DNA from: Trichaptum fuscoviolaceum
Taxonomy: Eukaryota; Basidiomycota; Agaricomycetes; Hymenochaetales; Trichaptaceae
Reading direction: 5' to 3'
Length of the DNA: 64,000 nucleotides
Assembly (NCBI GenBank): GCA_910574455.1
Contig: CAJSYZ010000004.1
Span: forward strand, 3,466,565-3,530,564
A program made the position numbers and the translations under genes. The notes beneath the pieces are model-generated. The model made no database searches and was not told where the DNA came from. It saw only the letters and a list, made by a program, of their open reading frames with translations. This document shows, one piece after another, positions 35,005-46,793 of the stretch (its first letter is position 1; each line of letters starts with the position of its first letter).

Positions 35005-36698
35005 ATGCGTTCAACGTCGCATCTCACTGGCACGTCGTCCACGTCGACAGTCAGACCCAAATCACCGAGGTCGAGTGCTCATACTCGAGCAGAGTCGCCG
35101 TTGCCGAAGAACAGCGTTCGCACTCATCTCGCAGACTTTCTGCCACTTCCGCGCCACGCACTCTTCCACGTCAAGGTCACGATCCACCAGCTCTGGAATG
35201 TTCCGTTTGTCAACGGTCGATACAGTGTGCGATGGAAGTTTCAGAATGTACAGTCTGTGCGAGGGAATGGGCTGAAGGCGAAGATGAGAGCATCGGCGGC
35301 GGCGTCGGTGTCGAATTTGACGGCAAAGGGGAAGGGCCGGGTGGTGAGCGGCGAGAGCATGGAGAGCAACGGAACCGGAAATGAGTCGCTATTTCCCTCA
35401 GAGGATTCATCAAGATCATCGGTCGTGAACGACGGAGCGTCGTCTACAAACCCCTCGCCACTGCTAAAGACAGCATTCTTGCCTGACAACGGGGATGTGC
35501 TCGAGTTCTCACACGACTCCCGGGGGCGCACGGACTATGTCGATTTGAGAGACCATAACGTGAAATGGGGTCAGACAATCAATGTTCTCGTTCAGATGGA
35601 TGTGCACCGAGATACCAAGGAGCTGCAGCCGAGCGAGCTGAAGCTCGTGGTCGAGCAAGTGAGTGTCTCAATGATATTATGCGTCGAACGTACTTCTTAT
35701 TCGTGCAGCTTGTCATTCCCGGTGACCCAGATTCGCCTCAGACCCCACGCCTGGGTGCTGTGTACCTCAATCTGGCAGAGTACGCAGATGAGGGCCCCGT
35801 CACTCGCAGATATCTCCTCCGGCAAAGCAAGATAAACGCAACGCTGCAGCTCACCGTCGAGCTCACACATATCGACGGCGAAAAGTCTTATAAATCTCCA
35901 CCCCTAAGGAAGGGCGAAGTCATGGCGGGAGTTGCGACACTCCTTGAGAATAGCCCCTTCGGCTCCCTCCCTCGCCCGTCCTTCTCTCGCCAGGCATCGA
36001 CCAGGCCAGCGTTCGGCCTAGAGAATCTGACACCCGGCGGATCTCGACCGAGCTCCCCACGATCCCGCGCGCACAGTCCGAGTCCGGAATCACTACGAAC
36101 GACAGACAACATCATTGAGGCGATCTTTAACCCTGTACCTACGAGCTCCACTACACCTTCGCCGTTTACATACTATGTCCCGCCAAAACCTCGCCCTTTA
36201 CCTGCGCTGGATCTTAGCACCATACATGATCAGACCGAGGACGAACCTCCACAGAGTGCTGTCAGCAGAAGCACCAGTGTATCTCGGTCTATCTCGATGT
36301 CGACTCATAGCAGTCATTCGCATGCATCTGTATCGGTAGAGAAGCCTACTCGCCAACGTTGGTGGCAAAAATTCGGACACCATCGGCAGGAACGGCATGC
36401 CAGCTCAAACACTTCAAATCAGGGCAAAAGTAGCCACCCGGATTCACCGCTCCCTCCGTCTCAATCTCCTTCAATTCTGTCGTCTTCGTTGCCTGCCTCG
36501 TCAAGTAACTCTAAATCCTCCACTGATAGCCACAATGCAGCAGGGGATTCGGAGTCTGGGCAGAATCGACCGAACGGAACACGGTTGATTTCTGGAAATG
36601 AGATTGTTGGTGCGCCTCAAGTCTTTCTTCGGAGGCCGACAACGGTGGGTGGAAGACGTCCTAGCGATGTCGGCTCTAGCCAAAGCCAGAGGTCGTAA
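35005..36698 (+). CDS. NT-C2 domain protein, full-length copy
   Basis: Exons 35005-35658 and 35709-36698 around a 50-nt phase-0 intron encode 547 residues. Residues 1-50 are Ser/Thr/Pro rich. The NT-C2 domain (EEIG1/EHBP1 type) spans about 53-273, starting HVKVTIHQLWNVPF, with RYSVRWKF at 73-80 and closing strands LQLTVELTHI; a Ser-rich loop of about 80 residues is inserted in the domain. The C-terminal half is low complexity, with Ser/Pro runs and a basic QRWWQKFGHH patch, and ends GSSQSQRS. In animals such domains link membranes, Rab effectors and actin; fungal members are poorly known. This is the only array copy with the full C-terminus, and its neighbour mrpl28 marks the ordinary chromosome beyond. 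It is probably the parent of the array. Confidence 0.85.
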
Positions 36699-37112
36699 TC
36701 GCCGTATTTTCGAGGTCTTCCATCTTATGTACTCATTCATCATCTTGGGTTCAAGTTCAAGCACAATCGTTACTCTTAATTTTATTGATCTTTGGCTGGT
36801 CTTCGTTCGCTGTTCATATTCCACCCCAAATCTTGCGTTTGCGTTCCTTCACGATCCCTCACACGATCCCTTTTCGAAACCGCTCGTAGAAATTATATCC
36901 GTACAATCTGTTTACACCGTAATCGTTAGTCTATCATGCCAGAACACATACTTGGTTGTTTAGAACTATTGTCGTTAATGCACCAATTCTGGGTTCCCTG
37001 TGCCGCCTTCAGAATAATAACGTCCGGATTAAGCAGAAGAAGTAATGAATAAGTTACACCCCCTACGAAGCCCATGATTCTTTTGACTATGATGTTGACT
37101 GCGTTCGAAGTT
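36699..37112. other. Intergenic between convergent genes
   Basis: This is the 3' flank of the intact C2 gene and of mrpl28. None of the array's tail DNA follows the intact gene, which marks the right edge of the array. Confidence 0.6.
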
Positions 37113-37578
37113 TCATTGCTGTTGAACTGTTGGATGTGCTTGTGCAAGCGCCCGCCTAGCCACCTTTGCTGCCTTCGCGTCCGCCTCCATCTTCTCTCGG
37201 ACCATCACTCGTATTCGCATCCCCTCGTAACCGAGTAGCTCATGTCGCGTGTTAAGGACATATTCATCCAATCCGCCATACTGAAGGAAATAAGAATGAA
37301 GTTAAAGGAGGTCAGCATTCACGAAGTACATGACAACTGCATACCTTCTTGATTGTCTTCAGCGCCCTCGTTGTCACCTTAACGTTCATATTCCGCCCTA
37401 GGACCTCCGACCGCAAGTCCTTCGACTGCACGTTAGGATGCCATGTTCGCCGTGTCTTGTGCTTCGAGAACGGGACGTTGTTGCCGAATTGTATGCATTT
37501 CCCGTGGAATAGGCCGAGCTGGGAGCGTTTAAAGGGTGCGCTTGCGGCTTGGATGCATAGAGGTAGTGTAGAGAACAT
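37113..37578 (-). CDS. mrpl28: Mitochondrial large-subunit ribosomal protein bL28m
   Basis: Two exons on the minus strand (37578-37345 and 37280-37113) around a 64-nt intron (GTATGC..TTCAG) encode 133 residues. The L28 core is clear: a glycine-led LGLFHGKCIQFGNNVPFSKH, then KTRRTWHPNVQ and SEVLGRNMNVKVTTRALKTI, continuing across the splice into KKYGGLDEYVL and MRIRVMVREKM. L28 is a component of the bacterial-type large ribosomal subunit. The N-terminal 20 residues are basic and hydroxylated, as for mitochondrial import. It is a single-copy housekeeping gene that fixes the right border of the array. Confidence 0.9.
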
Positions 37579-39354
37579 AGCAGCAAGGCTCAGACTTAAG
37601 GAGAGCCTGAAAACGGTGAACCTTCAGAAAAGAAAGTATTAATCGGTGCTGACGTAATTCAAACTTGAAGTTCATCTCTTCTCAACTTGAAGCAGTTCCA
37701 CCAGTTGCGTTGAACTCTCAACTTTCAACTTCATGGCTTGCGTCTTTCATTTTCTGCAGTATTTTATATTATTAAAAAAGCAACGACTAGACCACCTCGA
37801 GCTGCCCTAGCCGCTCAATCTGGGTTGTCTTTGCAATTGCAAAGTGGTCGTTGAAAAAGTGCTGAGTCAGCTTCTTGCCGTATCGACTAAATCAGAGATT
37901 TGTCTAGGATACATTTGCAATCCCATCACTACAATGCGATGCAGAATACCTATTAAATCCCATCTAAAAGTAAGTTTTTAAGCTGTACATGTGTTTGTCA
38001 ACATTGACTGTATAGAGCATAATGCTGATAACTAAGTGTAAGAATGTTTTACTATTTTTAATCTCGTCACAAAGCGTGTGCTAATACAGGTTTACAGACT
38101 AGGTGATCGAGCTCGAAATCTTTCTCGAGAGAAGGCGTATTACATAGTAGGAGTATGTGCTGTTTATCTATATGGGACGCGCAGAGAAGCAAAGTATCGA
38201 GGAAGCAGCGAGTGTGGTCCACTGTCACATCCGTCCTATTGGCAATCTTTGCTGTCTTTTTGTGTAAGAAATGAATACTGGCCGGTCATGCGTCCCGAGA
38301 GTCTAGTCTCCTGCTCGCAGCCACTAGAAGATGAAATCCAGCTTTCTCTCTCAAGTTGGGTTACCGTACATTCAGACCTATGATATCAGTTGGGTAGATG
38401 CCTTTGCTTCTCCCGCTTTTCTCGTATCTCACCTTTATATGGCGACATAGGATTTAGGTCAGCTTATACGGGACTTTCCCCCCTCTGTATTCACGTCCAG
38501 AATACATAGGAACGTAGGCTCGGAGGATTCAGTCCGCAACCAGCACCCACTTAAACACCAAAAATGCAAATCGTAGCCTATCAGCGTAAATGGGAAGGCC
38601 TGGTCCTATCTTTATAATTTGTCTTCTGACGCACGGACGAAGGTTCAGCCCCTTGTGTCTCGAGTTTCGACTGTCTGGGCTCCCTGAGGTTGCTCTTTTT
38701 GGACATTTGACACTCAAGAATTTCAAATTCGTCTCTGACAGGATGTGCTCGTTACCGTCATCGGTAGCAACTCCTGTGAGATATCGCGTGGACTGTTCGA
38801 AAAGGGCTCGCTCGAGGACTCTATGTGATACATCTGGGTTTATAGCATCATGAGAAATGTACTGCACGAACACGTACATTTCTCCGCTTTCGTATCATTC
38901 ACCCAGAGCATCTGCGCTACAAGAACTTGAACCTCTGGCTATCTTCTACTTATACCAGCTATTTTCTGAATTGTAAAATTCAGAAAGCAAGCCCTCGTCT
39001 CTCATGGCTCTCCGAAATCAAATTGACGTCTAAAGCACGATACTGGTTGCATGGACGGCCGGGAACCGCAGCAAGTCAATTTGTTGCGACAATGAGCCGA
39101 ACCTAGTGACTGCCTGTACTGCAATCGACAACCGACAGATGTCCCTTGTACAACTGGTCGAAATGAAACCTCACCCAAGCATTCGAGCATCTATAAAACT
39201 CTCGGTGATGGATTCTTGTTCTGCATCTGAGTTGACCTCAGTCCAGCACACCCGTTTTTCTTTCTTCGCGACCTTTCTTCGTTCAACACTTCCGCACCTC
39301 ATTCGCTCATCTACCCTCTCTGTGTCTTCTGCTGGTCAGCATATCTAAGTCACT
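37579..39354. other. Intergenic, no gene recognised
   Basis: Several ORFs of 60-116 codons occur on both strands (the longest is 38529-38879 on the minus strand), but none has recognisable sequence or supporting splice structure. A housekeeping gene is not evident here. Confidence 0.4.
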
Positions 39355-40008
39355 ATGCTCTTCCGAGTCAACGTTATCTCGCTGTTGGCGGTCATTTTCG
39401 CTATGTCCTCCATGGTCGTTTCAGGTGAGCAGCTGTCTTTAAAGAGAATCACTCATTAATGCTGGCACTGACCGGCTGCACCATAAAGCTCCTATTGAGG
39501 CTCGCCAGATCGGAAACCTGCTGTGCAACATCGATAGATTGAAGATTGTTGTTGGATTAGGAAGGACCATCGCTGCAGTTAGCAGTCTAGCTACTGCAGG
39601 AGCAAGGTACGCGAAAAATTGTCGTTATCGTGCGTCTCAATCCCCAGATCAACTCAACGCCTGAATTGTTTCTAGTGATCCTACCGTTACGAACGCCACG
39701 ACAACTGCGCAAGGTGGTCTGTCCAACGCAAAACTTGGAATTGCAACCATTGCTGGTGCTCTCTTGACGGGACAGACTGCGCCTGCTGACGCGCGCACTC
39801 AAGTTGGGGATGGGCTGTCAGCTGCTTTGGCTGCTCTGACTTCTATCAACTCGTACGGGCTATTCTCTTAGTTCGCCGTGTCTATTCAAAAATTAACCTT
39901 AATGTGTGCAGTACGGATTCCGGTGTACTTTCAGCATTGAGCACTGCGCAGTCTTTGTTGGCTGATGCACAGACTGCTGGCCAGGGGGTGGTGACGAACT
40001 GCAAGTAA
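39355..40008 (+). CDS. Small secreted protein of unknown function
   Basis: Four short exons (39355-39424, 39489-39606, 39676-39852, 39912-40008) join in frame to give 153 residues. The introns are 64, 69 and 59 nt, with GTGAGC, GTACGC and GTACGG donors. The first 23 residues (MLFRVNVISLLAVIFAMSS...) are a signal peptide. The mature part is Ala/Thr/Leu rich, with predicted amphipathic helices (VGLGRTIAAVSSLATAG, GLSNAKLGIATIAGALL, SVLSALSTAQSLLADA-like) and exactly two cysteines, Cys36 and Cys152, next to the C-terminal Lys, which could form one disulfide. No long ORF covers it, so it is easy to miss. The layout resembles fungal small secreted or cell-wall-associated proteins; the role is unknown. 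Confidence 0.75.
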
Positions 40009-40786
40009 AGCCCATAATGCAACTAATTTTGCGGAATTTTCAGTATAGATTAGGCTGGCATAGGTTACTTCTCTTCATGAGCGATCATATTTGCTTTTTG
40101 TTTTACACCGGGCTTGCGAGGATTTAGTACTTTGGATCATATGTATGAAAGTGTTTGACAAAGATTAAGCGAATACGGCTGTCCTGAAGCAACTCATCTG
40201 CGAGCATGTTTAGCGTTTCGAACCTCTCTCCATGTGCGAGGTGATTGTGTAATTTAAGTTCCTTGTCGTCTGAACGTACACGTCCATTAGCGCGATGGTG
40301 CCTCTTGTGGGCATACTAAGTAATCGGTACCCATCGTACTTGACAGTGCTAGCTACTCTGTACATGTACTGAAGATGTTGATGCATTTATGACCAAAGTT
40401 TAGTCATTTTGAGCTGAGCCGCCAACGTCTTTACCGGTAAAGAACTGTGCCTTTGAAAAAACAGTGTCAGGAAGCCCAAGTTATGTACGATGAAGATCCA
40501 CCCACTCTCGTTTTATATGAACGCGCATTCGCCTTTCACATGCTTTGTAAGTCCTTATACCAGCCATAGCGCAGACTTCACATCTTCTATAGCGCCTTCT
40601 ATTTCGACTGCAGGTCATACACGAACACTCCAAAATTAGATTATCTTTTTCGGAGGAACTGGCAACTTGAATATTGACAGCGCAATTGCCCAGTGTATTG
40701 TCCTTTAGACTATGGACATTAGGGAAAAGGGATTGCAGCTTTTGGTCACTAGGAAAAATAGGTTTGAGTGTCTCAACGACAAAACT
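40009..40786. other. Intergenic between convergent genes
   Basis: This is the 3' flank of the secreted-protein gene and of the F-box gene. I see no coding sequence or repeat in it. Confidence 0.5.
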
Positions 40787-42976
40787 CTAGTTGACTACTG
40801 ACCGGGAAATGGAAAAAGATTTTCTTGCCTTTTCGTAATCTTGCTCGGCACTGAAGAAGTGCAAAACCTAGAAAGAATACCAATCAGTCTCGCATTCATT
40901 CAAGGTCAAAAAACCCACATACCAGGCTTTGCCAATCTCGCGTTTGCGAGAAGAGTGGATCACAGCGAGTACAAACAAATACTGACCCAAGGGAATTCAG
41001 CTCTTTCATAGACATCCCACTGAGTTCAAGGTTCTCCGAGAGCGCTTTCGCGATCATTATAACCTGGACGTCCGGTACATTCGTTTTATACGCGTATGTT
41101 CCACAATGATCATTCTCGGATGACCAAAATGTGCTCAAGGAGGTCCTCGCGTCACTCTCCATGATACGAGAGAATGGTTTCGGAATGAAATGGTCCTGCG
41201 AGGTTGGATCCCTGAAGAAGGCACAGCTGTGTTCTAGCACTTTTGAGGGGGGGATGAGAAGACTTTTGGATCCTTTCCTGCCCTTGTCATAGTCATGATG
41301 GAGTAAGCCACATTTCCGGAAAGCATCCATCATGCTAGTTTGACAGAACTCAGTAGCCTCTCTGTTTCCTTTCGTTCCGATTTCGATGATCTTATCTTTT
41401 ATAAATTGACGATCACTCTCCGTGATCGAAGAGTCTAACCCCTTCGCGTTTAGAAGATTCTCAACAGCGGGAAGGAGTAGGATTTCTCGACACGAAACGA
41501 GGTATAATTTGCCTTCCTCGTTGTGCGCAACAGAGCTCGCAATATCACGAATGTTGTCCCTGCGCTGTTTAAGACAGGTCTCCCGTTCTACTCGAGATCT
41601 CTTCTCTTTTCTCAGATAGATTGTTTCTTCCAATTGTGGTCGAATAGTGATCCATGCTATGTATATGCGTTCAATAAATGTCAGGTGTGCGTGCCGTATT
41701 AGCCCGGGTTTCTAACCTTTATCTGTAAGTTCACGCGACTGTTCGATTAAAGTTCGCCATGTCCAGCCGTCTTCGTCCAGAGTTGTGGAAAAGTCTTCTT
41801 CTGTATAGCCCAAGTCACGCAAGCGGCTGCAAATGCTAGTAGGGGTTACAACTTTGATACACCACAACTAGCAGAGCCACTTACTCTTTACGTCGATTCA
41901 GCCTCAGATCTTTGATGTCTTTCTCCCTCTGCTTCTTCTTGGTTTTGATCCAAGATTCCAGGGCCTTCGAGTGCTTGGTTACAGTAAGCAAGGGAATGCG
42001 TGTACGGTACGAAGTATCACGGAACTCACAACCCACAGCTGATGCATAAGGCGCGATCGCTCGATCACAAGATCCCTTTGTAGTTGTTCGTCGCCGCTCA
42101 TAGACTCATAGTCCCGGAATGCACGTCTGACGAGAGGTTTATAGTAACGTTGACCATAGAACCAGCCATACGTATGAATACGTAACCATTCCACCGTGTC
42201 TGGTATTTGACACACTTAAGAAAGGTTAGTCAGAAAGACATGTAGATACATAGGGCTTTCTTACTTACAATCGCTTCCTGGAACAAGTGACGCCAAATCG
42301 CGAGCGGTCATACCTTCGGGGAAAGTGTCAGGCCTGAATAGCCTTAGACTAAAGCTTAGAGTGATTTTCGACACGGTGAATAGTGATCATTCGTACTCTG
42401 TTTCCTCGCATTTCCTGCATAGTCTTGATCTAGTGTATATATTCACATCTTTCGCGTGGTTTGCGAGGCAATTCTACGGAAGGCATGCATGAAGGGAGTT
42501 GATTATACAAAAACGTTGTTGCTCACCATGCAGAACTTATCGAAGATCAAGCTTGCGTATTCAGGGCAAGAGAGGTCTGGAGGGCAAGGTGGTATGCCGA
42601 TAGCCCGTTCGGCAGCGACCCATATCAGCTTTGAAGACTTGGATATTAGCAGGCTCCTCAATGCTTTGGATGCTCTCGCCATCGGTAGCAGGACTTCCGG
42701 AGACGAATAAGAAGCAATCTTGGCAGAACATCGGTCATACTGCATTTGCAAACCAGATATGGCACTCACTTCGCAAAATACTTCGATGGGCATGGTCATG
42801 ATTAATGACAGCGATCCTGCGACACGTCTTCTTTTCTGTGGAGGAGCAGCGTCCTGTTCATTTTCGCCAGATCTTTCCGTGGGTTTGATAGATTTAGCCC
42901 GTCTTCTCGGCTTCGGGTCGTTGTCACAGGCTATTTGGTGAGTTCTCCTTTGTAGATTGTCAATGTATTGATACAT
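40787..42976 (-). CDS. F-box domain protein
   Basis: Nine exons on the minus strand join in frame: 42976-42770, 42718-42527, 42473-42397, 42348-42269, 42214-42030, 41973-41885, 41835-41717, 41656-40923 and 40867-40787, for 587 residues. The introns are 48-60 nt with GTAAGT/GTGAGT-like donors. An F-box lies at about residues 60-110 (MPIEVFCEI, then LLPMARASKALRSLLI) and is followed by IGIPPCPPDLSCPEYASLIFD, a layout common in agaricomycete F-box proteins. Next come NCLANHA and RLCRKCEE, a likely two-Cys pair of a small metal site. The rest is charged and helical (KTKKKQREKDIKDLRLNRRK), with no known repeats. F-box proteins bring substrates to SCF ubiquitin ligases via Skp1. The start is the first ATG of the frame; a further short 5' exon is possible. 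Confidence 0.82.
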
Positions 42977-43416
42977 AAGAGGGCGGAATAATATTCACTT
43001 CGATGATGAGCGAGTGCTCACCATGTCCAAGATCTCAGAGTTTCAGAAAAGCACAAAGATGTTTAGGCCTGTGCAAATGGTGACGGTAAAGAGAAAGGGA
43101 GCCTGAGTGGGCAACTTGGACGCGTTTTCGTCGCGTCTCAAGTGCTCTCACATGTGACCTGACCAATGAAGTACATACATAGTACTTAGTAAATCTACTT
43201 TTTACTTACTTTACTTACAGGAGTCTTTTACGTATTAGTATGACAACTTATCTCACTTACTATACTACTCATGGGTACTTCAAGTGTATATTTTTAGCAT
43301 TATTTACATAGTAATTATTTCAACTTGAAATAGTGAAGTTGTTAGTTCGAATCGAAGTCTACTATTCACAGTCATGACACATTTTCAACCTCTTGTTCTC
43401 TAGCCAGCGATCTCAA
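42977..43416. promoter_or_regulatory. Divergent promoter of the F-box gene and GWT1
   Basis: A CCAAT sequence lies near 43160. From 43165 to 43345 the DNA is rich in ACTTACTT/TACATAGTA words and TTCAACTTGAAATAGTGAAG, which belong to the vocabulary of nearby transposon promoters and may be a small inserted element. No coding sequence is seen. Confidence 0.4.
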
Positions 43417-45361
43417 ATGAATGACGCCGACTACAAATCTGCAAAGGAGGCATTCGTGTCCGACATCACAGGCACGACGATCAAACATGTTAACTTGATT
43501 TCTGCCGTTGCACTTGTGTGTACAGTCTAGTCTTCTGCTAATGTTTCATCGGCTTACTTCCTTCGCAGAGCTCAATTGCTCTCAATGCATCCTTACGGAG
43601 CCGCTTAGAGCTACCAAAGAAGCTGGATCTCAGCGTTGAATGGCTTTTGCTGGTTTTACCTCTTCTGTTGTCGATGACATTGTTCGCAAACCATCCAACG
43701 CTTCTATCTCTTATTCTTGTTATCCCATTAGGAGGTCTCATGCTTCTCCCCGCAAGGCGCCCTGGAACGCCGTTGCCTTCCCAGAGCGAACTTCCTAGAG
43801 CACCTTCCCCTTCACATGCCATCAATATCGTCTCTGGGCCTAGTCCTCCATCTAATTCTTCGCTTCCTTCTCGCATTCACATCATCCCACTCCCTGCATT
43901 GACAATCTATCGGTCTCATATGATGCTCATGACAATACTCGCAATCTTGGCCGTCGACTTCCCTGTATTTCCACGAAGCCTCGCAAAATGCGAAACCTTT
44001 GGGGTGTCCTTGGTGCGTTCAATTTGTTATGTATTCATTCACAAAGATACTGAATTCCGTAGATGGATATGGGAGTCGGCTCGTTTGTGTTCTCTCAAGG
44101 GGTCGTCTCTGCCATACCTATCTTGAAGAACCCAGCTTACCTTACAGGCCCTGTATCCCCGAAACTCGTCACAGCAATCAAGAAGGTGGTTCCTCTACTT
44201 TTTCTCGGCATTGTTCGCTTGATAATGGTCAAGGGAACAGAGTATCCTGTACGTCTCCTCTCCAGACTGCTGATATCATTCATCTTATCACCATTCTCAG
44301 GAACACGAGTCCGAGTACGGGACCCACTGGAACTTCTTTTTCACTCTGGCGCTCCTTCCCGTTTTGCAAATAGCACTACACCCTATGATCATCCACCTGC
44401 CGATCTCATTGTTAGGGTTCATAATAGCCTTGTGTAAGTTCAGCATAAGAATCAAGTCTACTTGAAACTGACTCTTCCCTAGCGCATCAGATGGCACTAT
44501 CGTTGACACCTCTCCAGTGGTTTACGTTAAACGCAGCGAGGTCAAATCTAATCAGTGCAAATAAAGAAGGCCTAGTTTCTCTCACAGGTAAGAGTTCTGC
44601 ATCTTGAGCTGGGGCTTCGCAACCTAATGTATTGCAACCAGGTTACCTAGCCATCCATCTTCTAGGTCTATCCGTCGGAACAGTGCTTCTCCCGCCTTCT
44701 CCTTCGGACTTTCGAAGACAACAAGCTCACCTTCGAAAGCAAATACAAGTGGGTGGGTCTGCAACACAACAAATACAGCACACAAAACCACTTAGGCGTC
44801 AAGACGATAAGACCGCAATCGAGTTGTTCTCTTACTCCATGCTGTGGTGGACATGCCTTGGCTTGTGCTATGTCTTTGCAGTTGGAGGCGGCATCTCAAG
44901 GAGACTAGTGAGTGCTAGAATCTGCTACGAACACCAATGTTTGACATCCCATACAAAGGCTAATATGTCCTACGTCCTTTGGGTGACCGCGTTCAACACC
45001 ACATTCATACTCTGTTATCTGCTACTTGACATTGCCTTTTCTTTGTCGCCTTCCCGCAAGGGGAGTGAGCGCCTTCAGCCCTCTGCTATATCGTCTTCGA
45101 AGGACAAAAAGGCCCCGGCATTGCTAGAAGCTATCAATATGAATAGCTTAACGCTCTTTCTGATTGTAAGTTTGATGTTGTCATACTTGTATGTGTTACT
45201 AATGACGACAAAAGGCCAATGTAGCGACTGGTCTCATCAACCTTTCAGTTCAGACGATGTATACCTCTGATGCGATTGCGATGTTAATCCTTTCCGCTTA
45301 CTCCATTGGATTATGTGCGGTTGCGTGGGCATGCAAGGAAAAGCGTTTGTTGCGTTTATGA
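43417..45361 (+). CDS. GWT1: GPI-anchored wall transfer protein 1 (inositol acyltransferase)
   Basis: Eight exons (43417-43515, 43569-44012, 44063-44248, 44301-44433, 44483-44587, 44642-44907, 44959-45165, 45215-45361) join in frame to 528 residues. GWT1/PIG-W adds a fatty acyl chain to inositol of GlcN-PI in the ER, an early step in making GPI anchors for fungal wall proteins. Family hallmarks are plain: FVSDITGTT near the N-terminus, [13 protein letters not shown] CETFGVSL running into [13 protein letters not shown] at the exon 2/3 splice, [16 protein letters not shown] at the start of exon 4, [12 protein letters not shown] in exon 5, and W-x4-FNTTFIL in exon 7. About a dozen hydrophobic segments are visible. 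The length is slightly above the usual 450-500 because of a Ser/Pro-rich luminal loop. All expected motifs are present and it looks functional. Confidence 0.95.
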
Positions 45362-45754
45362 TGTATGTAGCTTCTTTGGTTATAGACTTACTGACCTGAT
45401 GCAATAATACTGCTGACCAGTTACGCGTATCCTACACGATGAGGTCCGTCACGATCAAACACAAAGGATCATTCATAACGATTCGATTGCGATACAGAAA
45501 GACAAACATGACGGAATAAAGATAAAGCAAAATACACGTGGGCTATGCGAAAAAAGCATACAATGAAGTGCTTGAGAAAGGAAACAGAGAATAATGAGTG
45601 AACGTGGTTCGGTCTAAGGAAGAACTTAAGACAAAACAAAGGCAAAGGAAGGGCATAGCATGACAATGGGGACAATCAGGCAATTTGATGTAAGTATTCT
45701 ACAGCGAAGGTCAGCAATCTGCGCTTGTGACAATGAACAGGGTTAATTACTGAC
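45362..45754. other. Intergenic between convergent genes
   Basis: This is the 3' flank of GWT1 and of the Clp1-like gene. No coding sequence is recognised. Confidence 0.5.
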
Positions 45755-46793
45755 TTAGTCGAATTCGGCACGGGACTTGTAGGTGATTGACTTGATGAGT
45801 ACGCGAAAGATGAGCTCCACTTTTGCATCAAGCATCGTTTCTTTAAGACCGACATCTTCGATGTTAATGCGAAGGCCGCTGATGGTGGAGCCAGCTTGGA
45901 CGAGTACGTCGTAGGTTCCTTGCGTAGCAAGATCTTGGGCTACGCGATGGAACGTTGTGGTTTTCTTCTCGAGGAAAAGTAAATCAAGGGCGTCAGTAAT
46001 AAACGGTGGCAGAATGGAACGGAACAATCTCTCGTGGTCGCGCGTATGCATGTACACAACAAGCGCGGGGAAGCTAGCAAGGTGACGCACGCGCAGGAGT
46101 ACACGAGGCATCACACTCTGTCGTCGATAGGGTATTCGCGCGCCGCGTGGTACCTTGAGGTTTGGACAATGCAAGGCGAAAAGCAAGGCCTCGATGGGCA
46201 TCTCGATGGTCCTCGGATAAATTCCTGTCGGTGATGGTCGTTCGGAATACAAAACGAGTGTGTGAGTGGGTCCTAGTGGACGCGGCGAGACACAAACCTG
46301 TTCAGAAAGAAAGCCTGAGATCGCTCGGTTTGTCGAGCGATACCCAGGAACCACTGAAGACACCTGTATCAGTAGAAGTCATGTCGCTCACCTTGCATTT
46401 AGAGGTAAGAAGTTCTCGCCGCTTGAATGGCAAGCCTGACAAAGGTCTGAAAGCGAACCGGAAGCGCACCTTCCTTTGCTCTAGACGGACGGACAACCAT
46501 TTACTAAGCGGACAATCAGAATTGTGTATGTCAAAGCATTATTATGATGTTACTCACTCATCATCGCCTTCATTCTGTGGGACGATTTTGAGACCATCTC
46601 GGATGGACTCGATGCTATTGTTTATAAGCAGCTCCTCGCGATCCGGCGCGAGTTCAAGCAGTAGATCCCTGTTAATTGTTTGCTCACCTAGAGGATTGGC
46701 TCGGCTGAGACTAAGCTCAATAACGGAGGCCATGGAACGAGATGTCCTAAGATAAATAGCAGAGTGGTGGAGAGATAAGATGTGACGATTCAT
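45755..46793 (-). CDS. Clp1-like protein (tentative)
   Basis: The minus strand carries a first exon (46793 to about 46556) with INRDLLLELAPDREELL and SIESIRDGLKIVP and a GTGAGT donor, a second exon near 46510-46412 (RKVRFRFAFRPLSGLPF) and a third from about 46380 to 45755. The third has GPTHTLVLYSERPSP, MPIEALLFALHCPNLKVP, PALVVYMHTRDHERLFRSIL and ISGLRINIEDVGLKETML. The order THxLxxY, a vessel-like LxxHCxNL, then YxxTRxxxxLxxxxLP, then LRxNxxxxG resembles Clp1-like proteins, which in Coprinopsis and Ustilago act in clamp formation and sexual development. The exon 2/3 join could not be fixed; a simple splice leaves a frame problem, so a sequencing error, unusual intron or lesion is possible. 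If the match fails, it is an unknown fungal gene. Confidence 0.5.

Noticed and set aside
38529..38879. 116-codon minus-strand ORF in the gap after mrpl28
   Set aside because: No domain, no splice context and no second copy to compare; not enough to call a gene.
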